Notes: generated by a model not told the origin, from the letters alone. DNA of 64,000 bases from Slackia piriformis YIT 12062 (GCF_000296445.1 NZ_JH815198.1:2501-66500); one strand, 5' to 3'. Positions 36,316 through 45,462 are shown, counted from the stretch's first letter. Program-made: numbers and translations.

Positions 36316-37464
36316 ATGGCAAAGATCGTTAATTCTTGGAACGACTGGGATCCGCTGAAGCGCGTCATCGTCGGCCGCTGCGACAACTCCATGATTCCGC
36401 CCGAGGAGCCCGCGACCTCCGAGAAGGTGCCCGTTGATTCCGAGATGCGCGGCATGTGGGGCCTCCGCCCGCTCGCTACCGTCGAGCGCGGCAACGAATG
36501 CCTCGAGAACCTCGTGAAGGCAGTCGAGGACCGCGGCGTCGTCGTCGACCGCCCGACCCCGCTGCAGTGGAACCAGGCAATCGGCACCCCCGACTTCCGC
36601 AATGACTCCATGATGACCTGCATGCCTCCCCGCGACATCTTGCTCACGATCGGCAACGAGATCATGGCCTCCGCCAACTCCTTCCGCTGCCGCTACTTCG
36701 AGTATCTCGCGTACTGGCCGCTCATGAAGCAGTACTTCGACGAGGACCCCGAGTTCAAGTGGACCCAGGCTCCCCGCCCCCGTCTGACCGACGCCTCCTA
36801 CAAGCACAACTACTACGACGAGAAGATCACCCTCGAGGAGCGCCTCGTCCGCACCGCCAACAAGGACTTCGTCACCACCGAGGTCGAGCCGATGTGGGAC
36901 GCCGCAGACGTCATGCGTATGGGCAAGGACCTCTTCATCCAGCATGGTCTGACCACCAACCGCACCGCTATGGAATGGTTCCAGCGCTACTATCCCGAGC
37001 TGCGCGTCCACGCCATGAACTTCCCCGGCGACCCCTATCCCATCCACATCGACGCGACCTTCGTGCCGCTGCGCCCGGGCCTGATCATCAACAACCCGCA
37101 CCGCCACCCCGCAGAGGGCCAGCTGGCCATCTTCGAGGCCAACGACTGGGAAGTCGTCGACGCGGCCCAGCCCGCCCATGACGAGCCTCCCGCGCTGTGC
37201 TACAGCTCCGTCTGGCTGTCCATGAACTGCCTCGTCCTCGACCCCAAGACCGTCATCGTCGAGGCCTCCGAGGTCCATCAGCAGGAGCAGATGGACAAGC
37301 TCGGCATGAACGTCGTCCCCGTCGACCTGCGCGACGCCTATCCGTTCGGCGGCGGCCTGCACTGCTCCACCGCCGACGTCTACCGTGAAGGCGGCTGCGA
37401 GGACTACTTCCCGAACCGTGTCAAGGACGACACCCTCATCCATCCTGAGATGTGGAACGACTAA
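36316..37464 (+). CDS. Glycine amidinotransferase-like enzyme
   Basis: A 382-residue cytoplasmic enzyme of the amidinotransferase family (AGAT/StrB type), which moves the amidino group of arginine to an amine acceptor, releasing ornithine. Matches include VNSWNDWDPLKRVIVGR at the start, the acidic site DAADVMRMGKDLF (D198), HIDATFVPLRPGL (H244) and GGGLHCSTADVYREG with the nucleophilic cysteine C350. All catalytic residues are present. The acceptor (glycine, taurine, an amino-sugar or other) cannot be read from sequence. Codon use is extreme: nearly every third position is C or G, far more biased than neighbouring genes and stronger than groEL, which points to very high expression or a distinct origin. 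A 140-nt leader and a promoter precede it. Confidence 0.88.
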   Translation: MAKIVNSWNDWDPLKRVIVGRCDNSMIPPEEPATSEKVPVDSEMRGMWGLRPLATVERGNECLENLVKAVEDRGVVVDRPTPLQWNQAIGTPDFRNDSMMTCMPPRDILLTIGNEIMASANSFRCRYFEYLAYWPLMKQYFDEDPEFKWTQAPRPRLTDASYKHNYYDEKITLEERLVRTANKDFVTTEVEPMWDAADVMRMGKDLFIQHGLTTNRTAMEWFQRYYPELRVHAMNFPGDPYPIHIDATFVPLRPGLIINNPHRHPAEGQLAIFEANDWEVVDAAQPAHDEPPALCYSSVWLSMNCLVLDPKTVIVEASEVHQQEQMDKLGMNVVPVDLRDAYPFGGGLHCSTADVYREGGCEDYFPNRVKDDTLIHPEMWND

Positions 37465-37485
37465 TTCGGGTCTTCCAAAACATAT

Positions 37486-37552
37486 GCTAGCTGCATAGCT
37501 AGCGCAGCTTAACAGCGGGGTTCGGTTTGCCCATGGCGGGCCGAACCCCGCT
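37486..37552 (+). terminator. Hairpins after the amidinotransferase gene
   Basis: Two hairpins follow the stop: GCTAGCT (37486-37492) with AGCTAGC (37497-37503), and a 12-bp stem AGCGGGGTTCGG (37514-37525) with CCGAACCCCGCT (37541-37552). The T tail is weak (TAGTCTCT), so termination may be partial and the downstream transporter may be co-expressed. Confidence 0.55.
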
Positions 37553-37714
37553 TAGTCTCTAGGCTTCTTTGACAATTCGTGCCGTTTTGCCAGATGGTGC
37601 AGACGGCGTGCGTGACACGATGCAGATATTGCTGCTCTGTTCGGCAAGGCGAAGCAAAATGGCACGCTTACGTTAAAGAGGGGATTAACGGCTTGTTGGT
37701 TTTAAGGAGGACCA

Positions 37715-38851
37715 ATGGCTGCAGAAAAAAACAACATCGCCGCTTCTTCGGGGGAAGGAAACGGCTATGAAATGAAACTTGGCCTGGGCACTATTGCCAT
37801 GCTCATTTCCGCAACGGGCATGGGCTTGGTGCCGCTGTTCAGCCGCTGGGCTACACGTATCGATATGTTCGATGGTACGAAGGGTCTTGCGGGCAGCGAC
37901 TCCATCGGTGCTTTGATGGCGTGCGGCCGCATGGGCATGGGCATCATCTTCTTCGTCATCCTGCTGTTTGCAACACACAAGGTTGCAACCTTTAAGAAGT
38001 TGAAGCTCACTCCCGCTATTGCACTCGGCGGTTTGATGATCGGCATGTCTCTTGCATGCTATGTCACCTCGACGTTGATGACCACGGTCGCTAATGCGGT
38101 TCTGTTCATCTACATCGGCCCCGTTGTTTGCGTATTGCTTGCTCGCATTTTCCGCAAGGAGCCTATTTCGATTCTCCAGTGGATTTGCTTGGTAGCAGTA
38201 TTCGTAGGTATGCTTTTCGGCAACAACCTTCTCGGCTTCGGTGTTGGCGGCCAGGCTTTCGGCTTCGACTTCAACCTCGCTACCTCCACTCCTGAGTTCC
38301 CGATGAAGGGCGTCGGCGACATCTTCGGTCTGCTCTCCGGCCTCTTTTATGGCGCTTCGATGTTCTTCAATGGCTATCGCAAGGATGCCGACACCACCGC
38401 TCGTGGCGTCTGGAACTTTATTTTTGCAACTATCGGCGCTGTCGTCATCGTTGTCCTTATGAACGTTTATGGCGTGGCAGCTGGTGCTGAGAACTGGATT
38501 CTCACTTTCGAGTTCACTCCCTTCAACTGGGTTGGCGCTATCCTTCTGTGGATTGTCTGCGGCCCCGTCGCTTTGGGCTTCTTGCTCGTTGCTGGCCGTA
38601 ACCTTCCGGCTGCTGACTACGGTACCATTGCATACTGGGAAGTCCCTGTTGCAATCTTCATCGGCCTGGTCGTTTTCGGTGAGGCTTTGACCGCGAATAC
38701 CATCATCGGTGCTATCTTGATCGTTGGTGGCGGTGCTGTTCCTTCCATCAGGGGCATGATTGCCGGCAGGAAGCAGAAGCAGGAAGAGGGAGTCCGTGAG
38801 ACTTTGTCTGCCAACCTTGAAGCTGAAGCGGAAAAGGAAGGTTTGAAGTAA
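37715..38851 (+). CDS. DMT-superfamily (EamA) transporter
   Basis: A 378-residue membrane protein with ten predicted helices in two EamA halves; the first contains GTIAMLISATGMGLVPLFSR and the pair SLACYVTSTLMTTVANAVLFIYIGPVVCVLLARIF, the second DYGTIAYWEVPVAIFIGLVVFGEALTANTIIGAILIVGGG. The halves are separated by a longer loop than usual (residues about 160-195). EamA proteins export or exchange amino acids and related metabolites. TAAGGAGG lies 6 nt before the ATG. Its position 250 bp after the amidinotransferase suggests it moves a product or substrate of that enzyme; that is inference. Confidence 0.9.
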   Translation: MAAEKNNIAASSGEGNGYEMKLGLGTIAMLISATGMGLVPLFSRWATRIDMFDGTKGLAGSDSIGALMACGRMGMGIIFFVILLFATHKVATFKKLKLTPAIALGGLMIGMSLACYVTSTLMTTVANAVLFIYIGPVVCVLLARIFRKEPISILQWICLVAVFVGMLFGNNLLGFGVGGQAFGFDFNLATSTPEFPMKGVGDIFGLLSGLFYGASMFFNGYRKDADTTARGVWNFIFATIGAVVIVVLMNVYGVAAGAENWILTFEFTPFNWVGAILLWIVCGPVALGFLLVAGRNLPAADYGTIAYWEVPVAIFIGLVVFGEALTANTIIGAILIVGGGAVPSIRGMIAGRKQKQEEGVRETLSANLEAEAEKEGLK

Positions 38852-38877
38852 TTTCCTCGTAGCTTAATTTGGCTGGA

Positions 38878-38902
38878 AGCGGCCGGATTCTGTTCGGCCG
38901 CT
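38878..38902 (+). terminator. Probable terminator after the EamA transporter
   Basis: An 8-bp stem AGCGGCCG (38878-38885) with CGGCCGCT (38895-38902), followed by a short T stretch only. Confidence 0.55.
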
Positions 38903-39049
38903 TTGCCAAATTCGTTCTTGATTGCACGAAAACTATCTTCGTGCGCAGAGTCTCATTTGATGGCTTTATAGGTGCTATGAGCGATTGAATGGTTTTCGTA
39001 GCACCGTTGGCCCATGGATTGGGCTATCACAGGAGAGGAAGGTGCGGAT

Positions 39050-39610
39050 ATGAAGATCACCACGAATCTGACGCACATTGCCACGGCAGTCGAATTCGAG
39101 CCTGCTGTTACCGAGGATGCTTTGAAGGCCAAATTCGAAGAGTTCGGCATTCAGGGCTTTGAGGCTGAGCTTGACATCGCGGAACGCACGGAAGACCATG
39201 TTCAGATGGTTTCCTTGGACACTCTTCTTGGCTTTGCCAAGGCTTCCGGCGTCGCTGCAGTCACTTATGATGTAACGTTCTTCCCGCACGCTGATGATGC
39301 TGAAGTTGAGTATCAGCTGAAGCAGTTGGCGCACGACCTTGAGATTGCCCCCGAAGTCATCCGCGACGTTTGCTCCGATGAGATTGCGGAATATCTCAAG
39401 CTCGATGCTGAGCGCGATGCCTCCGCTCCCGTGCACAGCATTGTCGAGGTATATGTTGGCGGTACCGCGTTTGCTTGGTACGGCATCAACGATTATCCTC
39501 GCTTGAAGCGCGTTATCCTGCGCAAACTCGCACAGGGCGGTCAGAAGGCCAAACGTGCCTTTGTCTTGCGCGCCAGCAAGGCACAGGTCGACATGGTCGA
39601 GGACTACTAA
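39050..39610 (+). CDS. Protein of unknown function between two transporters
   Basis: A 186-residue soluble protein that I do not recognise. It begins MKITTNLTHIATAVEFEP, has an acidic helical middle (DAEVEYQLKQLAHDLEIAPEV) and a basic C-terminal third (YPRLKRVILRKLAQGGQKAKRAF). No signal peptide, membrane helix or metal motif is visible. ATG 39050 has AGGAAGG 7 nt upstream; the in-frame codon at 39014 is a less likely start. Codon use is like that of the flanking transporter genes. Its place between the EamA and MHS transporters suggests a role in the same module. Confidence 0.75.
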   Translation: MKITTNLTHIATAVEFEPAVTEDALKAKFEEFGIQGFEAELDIAERTEDHVQMVSLDTLLGFAKASGVAAVTYDVTFFPHADDAEVEYQLKQLAHDLEIAPEVIRDVCSDEIAEYLKLDAERDASAPVHSIVEVYVGGTAFAWYGINDYPRLKRVILRKLAQGGQKAKRAFVLRASKAQVDMVEDY

Positions 39611-39620
39611 GCTATACTTC

Positions 39621-39655
39621 CATGGGCCGATGCGTTTAGGCGTATCGGCCCATGG
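39621..39655 (+). terminator. Hairpin after the unknown protein gene
   Basis: A perfect 12-bp stem CCATGGGCCGAT (39621-39632) with ATCGGCCCATGG (39644-39655), no T run. It could slow or stabilise transcripts rather than terminate. The rest of the interval to 39908 holds no gene; a TATTAT -10-like box lies at 39778-39783 without a clear -35. Confidence 0.45.
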
Positions 39656-39908
39656 TCGTTACGGATTCAACAGGCCATTCTCTTTGGCCGTGGGCGAATC
39701 GTGGACAAGGGGAGTCTGTGTCGCGGCCGTTGGATTCGTCGAAATCGCTCTGAAATATGAGCGTAGGCATGATGAGGTATTATGGTACATGGGGAGTCCT
39801 ATGATGCTGATTCGCCTTGGTTTCGCAACTCGACCAGTTCAAACGAGTTGCCTAGGGGATATCGTTTCTGAATTCGCCGGAAGCGAATCCCAGAGGAAGT
39901 GATTCTCT

Positions 39909-41267
39909 ATGACGGATAAACCCGCCACGTCTTCGCAGGTTGCGGAGATGCAGAACCCTGGCCAGGAAGAACAAGGAAAAACTCTTCGACGCGTCGTCGT
40001 ATCCTCCTTCCTGGGAAACTTCATCGAATGGTTCGACTATGCGAGCTATTCGTATTTCGCAACGGTCATTGCATTGGTTTTCATGCCATCCGGCGACCCG
40101 ACCGTTGCTCTTCTTGAGACGTTCGCCGTCTTTGCTCTTTCTTTCTTGATGCGCCCGGTCGGCGCGGTATTCTGGGGCAATATGGGTGATAAGAAGGGTC
40201 GCAAATGGGCCCTTACCGCATCTATTTTGCTGATGAGCGGCGCAACGTTCCTTATCGGATGCCTTCCTACATATGCCATGATCGGCCTGCTTGCTCCCGT
40301 ACTGCTGCTTTTGCTCCGCATGGTGCAGAGCTTCTCTGCGTCGGGTGAGTACGCCGGTGCTGCGACGTTCTTGGCTGAATATGCGCCTACCAACAAGCGT
40401 GGACTGTACTGCTCTGTCGTTCCTGCGTCTACGGCCACCGGTCTTTTGTGCGGATCGATGTTTGCAACGGTCATGTATTCCGTCTTCGGCCACGACTCCG
40501 CATTCGTCACCGACTGGGGGTGGCGTATTCCGTTCCTGCTGGCAGGTCCGCTGGGTCTTATCACCCACTACATGCGAGAGCACCTCAGCGATTCTCCCGT
40601 GTATGCAAAGATGCAGCATGACCTTGAGTCGAAGAAGGGCAACACGGTGCGTGCACCCTTCAGGACGCTCATCAAGAAGCATCCTCGCGTTTTGCTCATT
40701 AGCTTTGGCGCATGCATGCTGAATGCTGTCGGATTCTACGCAGTCCTGACGTATTTGCCGAACTATCTCATCGATACGGTTCAATACGATTCCGCTTCGG
40801 CTTCGTTGATTACCACGATTTGTCTGGTTGTCTACATCGCATTCATCTTCTTCTCCGGGCATATCTCGGATAAGTTCGGTCGCAAGAAGATGCTCGTCAC
40901 GGCATGTATCGGTTTTGTTGTCCTGACCATTCCCGCGTTCTATCTGCTGGGTACGAAAGACTTCTTTACCATTCTTGCTGTTGAGTTGGTGATGTGCTTC
41001 CTGCTGACGATTAACGACGGTACGCTTTCGAGCTATCTGACCGAGACGTTCCCGACCGACGTGCGCTACTCTGGTTTCGCGTTGAGCTTCAACTTGGCCA
41101 ATGCGCTTTTCGGCGGCTCTGCTTCGTTTATCTCGATCGGTTTGATTGAAGCAACGGGCAATGCTATTGCTCCGGCATGGTATATGGTAGCTATTTCCGC
41201 CATCGCCCTTATCGCAATGCTTCTTTCGCATGAGCACACCGGCAAGGATTTGACCGAAATCGACTAG
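39909..41267 (+). CDS. MFS transporter, metabolite:H+ symporter (MHS, ProP-like) family
   Basis: A 452-residue 12-helix importer. The family signature SSFLGNFIEWFDYASYSYF starts the first helix, followed by RPVGAVFWGNMGDKKGRKWAL (loop 2-3 motif), LLRMVQSFSASGEYAGAATFLAEYAP and the second-half motif GHISDKFGRKKML. MHS proteins take up organic acids, betaines or proline with protons. The substrate here is unknown; its position near guanidino-compound enzymes suggests a betaine- or guanidino-like compound. AGAGGAAG lies about 10 nt before the ATG. Confidence 0.92.
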   Translation: MTDKPATSSQVAEMQNPGQEEQGKTLRRVVVSSFLGNFIEWFDYASYSYFATVIALVFMPSGDPTVALLETFAVFALSFLMRPVGAVFWGNMGDKKGRKWALTASILLMSGATFLIGCLPTYAMIGLLAPVLLLLLRMVQSFSASGEYAGAATFLAEYAPTNKRGLYCSVVPASTATGLLCGSMFATVMYSVFGHDSAFVTDWGWRIPFLLAGPLGLITHYMREHLSDSPVYAKMQHDLESKKGNTVRAPFRTLIKKHPRVLLISFGACMLNAVGFYAVLTYLPNYLIDTVQYDSASASLITTICLVVYIAFIFFSGHISDKFGRKKMLVTACIGFVVLTIPAFYLLGTKDFFTILAVELVMCFLLTINDGTLSSYLTETFPTDVRYSGFALSFNLANALFGGSASFISIGLIEATGNAIAPAWYMVAISAIALIAMLLSHEHTGKDLTEID

Positions 41268-41410
41268 TTTGGTTTGTTTTCGGGTTGTACGTGCTCGCTT
41301 CGATTGCGCCTCTGTTTGAGTTGTTCGGGTGGTAGAGTCTGTTCATCTTATTGAGCCGGTCTTTCAACTCGGTCATGAGGCGGGCCGATGATATTCTGTA
41401 TCTTCGGTTG

Positions 41411-41447
41411 GGCGGCGTCTACGCAAGGGCGTGGACGCCGCCTTTTT
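41411..41447 (+). terminator. Terminator after the MHS transporter
   Basis: A stem of about 13 bp with one mismatch, GGCGGCGTC... (41411-41423) with ...GACGCCGCC (41430-41442), followed by TTTTT. Confidence 0.85.
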
Positions 41448-41494
41448 GTCGTATTGAGCGTATTCATATTCGTACGCATGATTAGGGTCTTATT

Positions 41495-42136
41495 ATGGTT
41501 GTGAAGAAAACAACGCAAGAGCCAAAGTCTATAAAGGCTCAGATCACTCGCGCCTCTCTTGTCGTTGCGGCAGCTGCAATTATGCAGGAAGAAGGGCCTT
41601 CCGCTGTCACCTACAGAAGCGTCGCAAAGCGGGCGAACACTGCCGCCTCTTCTACGGGGTATTATTTCGATTCCATATCCGACCTTCTCTATGAGGCGGG
41701 GGATTACAACATGCGTTCTTGGGCGAGACGTGCCGAATCGGTTGCAGACGAGGCGGAGGAAATGGACGTGGCGTCCTGTCGCGAGCATGTAGTTGATTTG
41801 TTTCTATCTGCCTGCATGCCCGCGGATACGGGAACGGCTGCGCCGCATTATATGCAGCTGCTCGCTGCCTCCGAGTCGGGCGCGGTAACGAAAGCTTACC
41901 GTGCCGGTCGTATTCGTCTTGATGCTGCAATCGGCAGGATAATAGAACGAGTGGGCCTGAAGGATGTAACCCCTCGTTTCGTCATAGCCCTCGTTGACGG
42001 TGCGGCTGTTTCGGCGGTTTCCGAGGGCGAATCGGCCCATCAGCGCGCACGCGATCTTCTTGCGGAATGGGTTTATCCCGTTATGAGGCGAGACGGTCTT
42101 TTGGCCGAAGAGCACGGAAGCGGCAATGGCAACTAA
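41495..42136 (+). CDS. TetR/AcrR-family transcriptional regulator
   Basis: A 213-residue regulator. The N-terminal helix-turn-helix spans residues about 14-60 (ITRASLVVAAAAIMQEEGPSAVTYRSVAKRANTAASSTGYYFDSISDLL), typical of TetR proteins, with an unrelated ligand-binding C-terminal part. It follows the MHS transporter and precedes a bidirectional terminator, so the likeliest targets are its own gene and the transporters upstream. The binding site preceding ATG 41495 is weak (TTAGGG, 9 nt). Confidence 0.88.
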   Translation: MVVKKTTQEPKSIKAQITRASLVVAAAAIMQEEGPSAVTYRSVAKRANTAASSTGYYFDSISDLLYEAGDYNMRSWARRAESVADEAEEMDVASCREHVVDLFLSACMPADTGTAAPHYMQLLAASESGAVTKAYRAGRIRLDAAIGRIIERVGLKDVTPRFVIALVDGAAVSAVSEGESAHQRARDLLAEWVYPVMRRDGLLAEEHGSGNGN

Positions 42137-42152
42137 CGCCTGTTGAGTGCAA

Positions 42153-42185
42153 AAAACCGGCCGGGAATCATTCCCGGCCGGTTTT
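42153..42185. terminator. Bidirectional terminator between TetR and ABC ATPase genes
   Basis: A perfect 15-bp stem AAAACCGGCCGGGAA (42153-42167) with TTCCCGGCCGGTTTT (42171-42185); T runs on both strands. Confidence 0.92.
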
Positions 42186-42343
42186 GTATTATGAACTTCG
42201 CGATAATTAGGGCCTGCGTCAGAAGGCCGTGCCGAATTTGGGAAGCCGTTGAGGCTGCCGCTTGGCAAGGTGTTCGCTGCCAAGGTTCGCATGAAGCGAA
42301 ATGAAACAGGGCTGCGTTCGGGTGGTATCGAGCAGAATTCCAA

Positions 42344-43090
42344 TTAGGCAATATTGCCGATGAATGCCCTCGTGCGTTCCGATTTCGGATTGTTGAACAC
42401 CTCGTCGGGGGCGCCGCGTTCAATGACCACGCCGTTTTCCATGAAGACCACATGGTCGGCAACGTCTCGGGCGAAGCCCATCTCATGCGTCACTACCATC
42501 ATGGTCATTCCCTCGCGAGCAAGCTCTCGCATAACGTCCAATACGCCGCGGACCAATTCGGGGTCGAGGGCGCTTGTCGCTTCGTCGAAAAGCATGACAT
42601 GAGGGTTCATGGCCAAAGCTCGGGCAATGGCCACGCGCTGCTGCTGGCCGCCCGAAAGACCATCAGGATAGTGGTCCATGCGGTCGCCCAGGCCTACGCG
42701 CTGGAGCTGCTCGATGGCGATGCGTTCCGCCTCTTCCTTGGAGCGTTTCAGGACCTTTTCCTGGGCGATCATGACGTTTTTCTTCGCGGTCAGATGAGGG
42801 AAGAGGTTGAAGTTCTGAAACACCATGCCAACATGCTTGCGAACCTCGTTGATGTTGGTTTTCTTGTCGGTGATTTCGGTGTCTTCGAAATAGATATGGC
42901 CGCTCGTGGGTTCTTCTAGGCGGTTTACGCAGCGGAGCATGGTGGACTTGCCGGAGCCGGAAGGACCCAGGATAACGACCACCTCTCCCTTGTAAACGTC
43001 CATGTCGATGCCTTTGAGCACCTCGGTATCTCCATAGCTCTTATGGAGGTCGCGAATGCGGATGATGGATTTCGTCTTATCGATAGCCAT
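42344..43090 (-). CDS. Polar amino-acid ABC transporter ATP-binding protein
   Basis: A 248-residue ABC ATPase with Walker [11 protein letters not shown]-loop [12 protein letters not shown], signature LSGGQQQR, Walker [15 protein letters not shown] and H-loop [11 protein letters not shown]. The PhlT and MGFARDVAD patterns match the GlnQ/HisP branch for polar amino acids. It ends a three-gene minus-strand operon (binding protein, permease, ATPase), 11 nt after the permease. AGGAGAG precedes the ATG. Confidence 0.95.
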   Translation of the reverse strand: MAIDKTKSIIRIRDLHKSYGDTEVLKGIDMDVYKGEVVVILGPSGSGKSTMLRCVNRLEEPTSGHIYFEDTEITDKKTNINEVRKHVGMVFQNFNLFPHLTAKKNVMIAQEKVLKRSKEEAERIAIEQLQRVGLGDRMDHYPDGLSGGQQQRVAIARALAMNPHVMLFDEATSALDPELVRGVLDVMRELAREGMTMMVVTHEMGFARDVADHVVFMENGVVIERGAPDEVFNNPKSERTRAFIGNIA

Positions 43091-43101
43091 GATGAACTCT
43101 C

Positions 43102-44499
43102 CTACAGGTCGGCCGTCTTGATTTCGAGCTCGTCTTTAGCCTGGTTGAGATCGGGGGACCAACCTTGTTTTTTGGTGACGGATTTCGGCTTTTTGTCGGC
43201 GGGTTTTTTCTTGATTGCCACTTTGCGGTTGCCGGTGCGGTCTTCCATTGCTCGCGTGATACGGCTCATGGGAAGAGTGACAACAAGGTAGAACATGGCG
43301 GCAACGATGTACGGGGTGATGTTTCCGGTGGCTGCCGTGATGGTTTTCGCATACATAACGGTTTCCATGATGCCGACGGCAGCGAGCAGGGAGGTGTCCT
43401 TGTACAACAGGATGAGCTCGTTGGTCATGGTGGGAATGACACGACGGAAAGCCTGCGGAGCGATGACGTGAATCATCGTCTGGGCGCCGTTCATGCCCAG
43501 GGATCGAGCAGCTTCGAATTGGCCCTTGCTGATGGATTGAATGCCGGCTCGGAAGATTTCGCAAAGGTAGGCGCTTGAGTTGAGGGCCATAACGCAGCAG
43601 CCGAGTGCGAAATTGTTCACATTGAGGCCAAGCAGAGGAAGACCGAAGAATGCGATGTAAATCTGCAAGAACATCGGGGTGCCGCGGACGACATTAACGA
43701 AGGTGGCCGCAAGCGCGCGAAGGACGCGGAAGCGCGCCATGCGCATAAGGGCGAGGATGAAACCGACCGGAATAGCGCACGGGAAGGAAACGGCGACGAT
43801 GCCGAGGGCCGTCAGCCAGCCGTTGAAAACATTTGGGATGCTGGTGACGATGATGGCCGGGTCGAAGAAGAGGTGGAGGAACTTGTTGGTGTTCCAGGCT
43901 TGGACCCAGGCCTGGTTATTGAGCCATGCAGCAATCTGTTCGGCCGTGCTGATGCCCGCTACCGTGATGACGCCGCCTTGAGGCCCAAGGTCGACGCTTT
44001 GTCCGTCGACGGACTCGGTGGAAGCAGATATTTGGAATTCTCCGCCCTCTCCCGGGAAGACCACATTGTAAATCTCTACCAGGAAGGAAACGCCGGCGGG
44101 TGCGCCTTCGGGCATGGAGATGACCAGGGTTCCGTCACCAGGCGAGGTGACTTCGGCATTGAGCTCGACACGCTCGAGACCGGAAAGACCCGTGACTTTA
44201 GCTTTGTCTGCATTGAATTCCGCGCCTTCAGGGAATGCCAGCGTCACTTTAGAAAGAGACTCTGCTTCGTCAGCGTGTGCGCGCCAGGTAACACGGGTGG
44301 GCGTGTCTCCGAGGATGCGGTCGCCGCCGTCCTCGTTGGGTGAAGCAGTGCAGGATTCGACCTCGAGTGCGTAGGCATTATGAGGTGCGGCCGCAAAAAG
44401 CGTCATGCCGACGAGAACTGTTGCAAGCGCAACGAGAGCGGCTCGAATGATGCGTTTTGCGGTCGATGGTGCTGAGGTTGCATAAGAGCAGGTGCCCAT
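43102..44499 (-). CDS. Polar amino-acid ABC permease with extra N-terminal extracytoplasmic domain
   Basis: A 465-residue fusion. Residues 1-45 are a signal-like hydrophobic segment ([23 protein letters not shown]). Residues about 46-195 form a beta-rich extracytoplasmic domain ([45 protein letters not shown]). The last 250 residues are a standard HisM/GlnP-type permease with [21 protein letters not shown], the EAA loop ([29 protein letters not shown]) and a basic tail. Typical permeases of this family are 210-250 residues, so the front half is an addition. ATG 44499 has AAAGG 11 nt upstream. Confidence 0.88.
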   Translation of the reverse strand: MGTCSYATSAPSTAKRIIRAALVALATVLVGMTLFAAAPHNAYALEVESCTASPNEDGGDRILGDTPTRVTWRAHADEAESLSKVTLAFPEGAEFNADKAKVTGLSGLERVELNAEVTSPGDGTLVISMPEGAPAGVSFLVEIYNVVFPGEGGEFQISASTESVDGQSVDLGPQGGVITVAGISTAEQIAAWLNNQAWVQAWNTNKFLHLFFDPAIIVTSIPNVFNGWLTALGIVAVSFPCAIPVGFILALMRMARFRVLRALAATFVNVVRGTPMFLQIYIAFFGLPLLGLNVNNFALGCCVMALNSSAYLCEIFRAGIQSISKGQFEAARSLGMNGAQTMIHVIAPQAFRRVIPTMTNELILLYKDTSLLAAVGIMETVMYAKTITAATGNITPYIVAAMFYLVVTLPMSRITRAMEDRTGNRKVAIKKKPADKKPKSVTKKQGWSPDLNQAKDELEIKTADL

Positions 44500-44548
44500 G
44501 ACGATCGTGCCTTTCTGACGGTTTCGGACTTGGCGTTCGGGGCGCATT

Positions 44549-44627
44549 GCGTCCATGGGGCGCACGTTTGCTGTCGTGCGCCCCATGGACGCAGCTGCCG
44601 CGCGCTTGTAGGTGATGCGGCAGCTGC
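44549..44627 (-). promoter_or_regulatory. Two large hairpins between binding-protein and permease genes
   Basis: A perfect 18-bp stem (44549-44566 with 44575-44592) abuts an 11-bp stem GCAGCTGCCGC (44591-44601) with GCGGCAGCTGC (44617-44627); they share two bases. No T run follows on the minus strand, so they are better read as transcript-stabilising or attenuating structures that keep the binding protein in excess over the permease. Confidence 0.65.
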
Positions 44628-44643
44628 ATGGAGAAGGAATGTG

Positions 44644-45462
44644 CTAGGCGTTGGTGCCGAACCATTTCTGGTTCAGCTCGTCGATGGTGCCGTCGGCTTC
44701 AAGCTGGGCGATGGCGTCATCAATAGCGGCGGTGAGGTTCGGATTGTCCTTGCTGATTGCGATGCCGTACTGCTCGCCCGTGGGGATTTCCTTCACGACC
44801 TGGCAGTCGGAATAGGCCACCTTGATGTAGTAGTCGGCGACGGGCTTGTCAAGAACGACGGCAGCAACCTGACCGGACTGAAGGGCGGCGAACACCGCGG
44901 GGTATTCATCGAACGCAACAATCTCCTGATCATCGGTCAGGTTCTCCTTGGCCCAGTCAAGGCCAGTGGTTCCCGTTTCGGCACCGATGCGCTTGCCTGC
45001 CATCATGGATTCGTCCGTGATGTCCGAGCCGTTAAGGACGACGATGCACTGGTTGGTGTCGCAGATTGGGGTGGAGAAGTCGACTTCCTCTTCGCGCTGC
45101 GGCGTGATGGTGAATCCGGAGACGCCCACGTCAGCGGTACCGCCGGCAACGATGGCAGGAATAATGGTGTCGAACTTCATGGTGGGGAGGTAGTTGCACT
45201 CGAGCCCCATTTTTTCAGCGATGGCGTTCATGAGGTCGACCTCGAAGCCTTCCACGGTGCCGTTGTTGAGGTTTTCAAACGGCGGGAAGTCGAGGGAGGC
45301 GGCAACGGTGAGCTTGCCGTCTTCGACCAGGGTGTAGCTTCCGTCCGCCGCAGGCTCTGCCGGGGTGTCGGTCTCGGCCCCGCCGGAGCAGGAGGCCATC
45401 AGTGGCAGGGCGCACAGCGATGCGGCTGCCATGGCGAGGAAGAGGAGCTTCTTCATCTTCAT
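44644..45462 (-). CDS. Polar amino-acid ABC transporter substrate-binding lipoprotein
   Basis: A 272-residue lipid-anchored binding protein of family 3. The signal peptide ends in the lipobox LMASC. The mature part has the family pattern LTVAASLDFPPFENLNNGTVEGFEVDLMNAIAEKMG, then DVGVSGFTITPQREEEVDFSTP and GIAISKDNPNL. Such proteins bind amino acids such as glutamine, histidine, cystine or arginine; which one is not clear. AAAGGA precedes ATG 45462, the first of two near-adjacent methionines. First gene of the operon. Confidence 0.93.
   Translation of the reverse strand: MKMKKLLFLAMAAASLCALPLMASCSGGAETDTPAEPAADGSYTLVEDGKLTVAASLDFPPFENLNNGTVEGFEVDLMNAIAEKMGLECNYLPTMKFDTIIPAIVAGGTADVGVSGFTITPQREEEVDFSTPICDTNQCIVVLNGSDITDESMMAGKRIGAETGTTGLDWAKENLTDDQEIVAFDEYPAVFAALQSGQVAAVVLDKPVADYYIKVAYSDCQVVKEIPTGEQYGIAISKDNPNLTAAIDDAIAQLEADGTIDELNQKWFGTNA

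Noticed and set aside
37486-37503. GCTAGCT palindrome as a mobile-element end
   Set aside because: No transposase, matching inverted repeat or target duplication lies nearby; it is better explained as a hairpin after the amidinotransferase gene.
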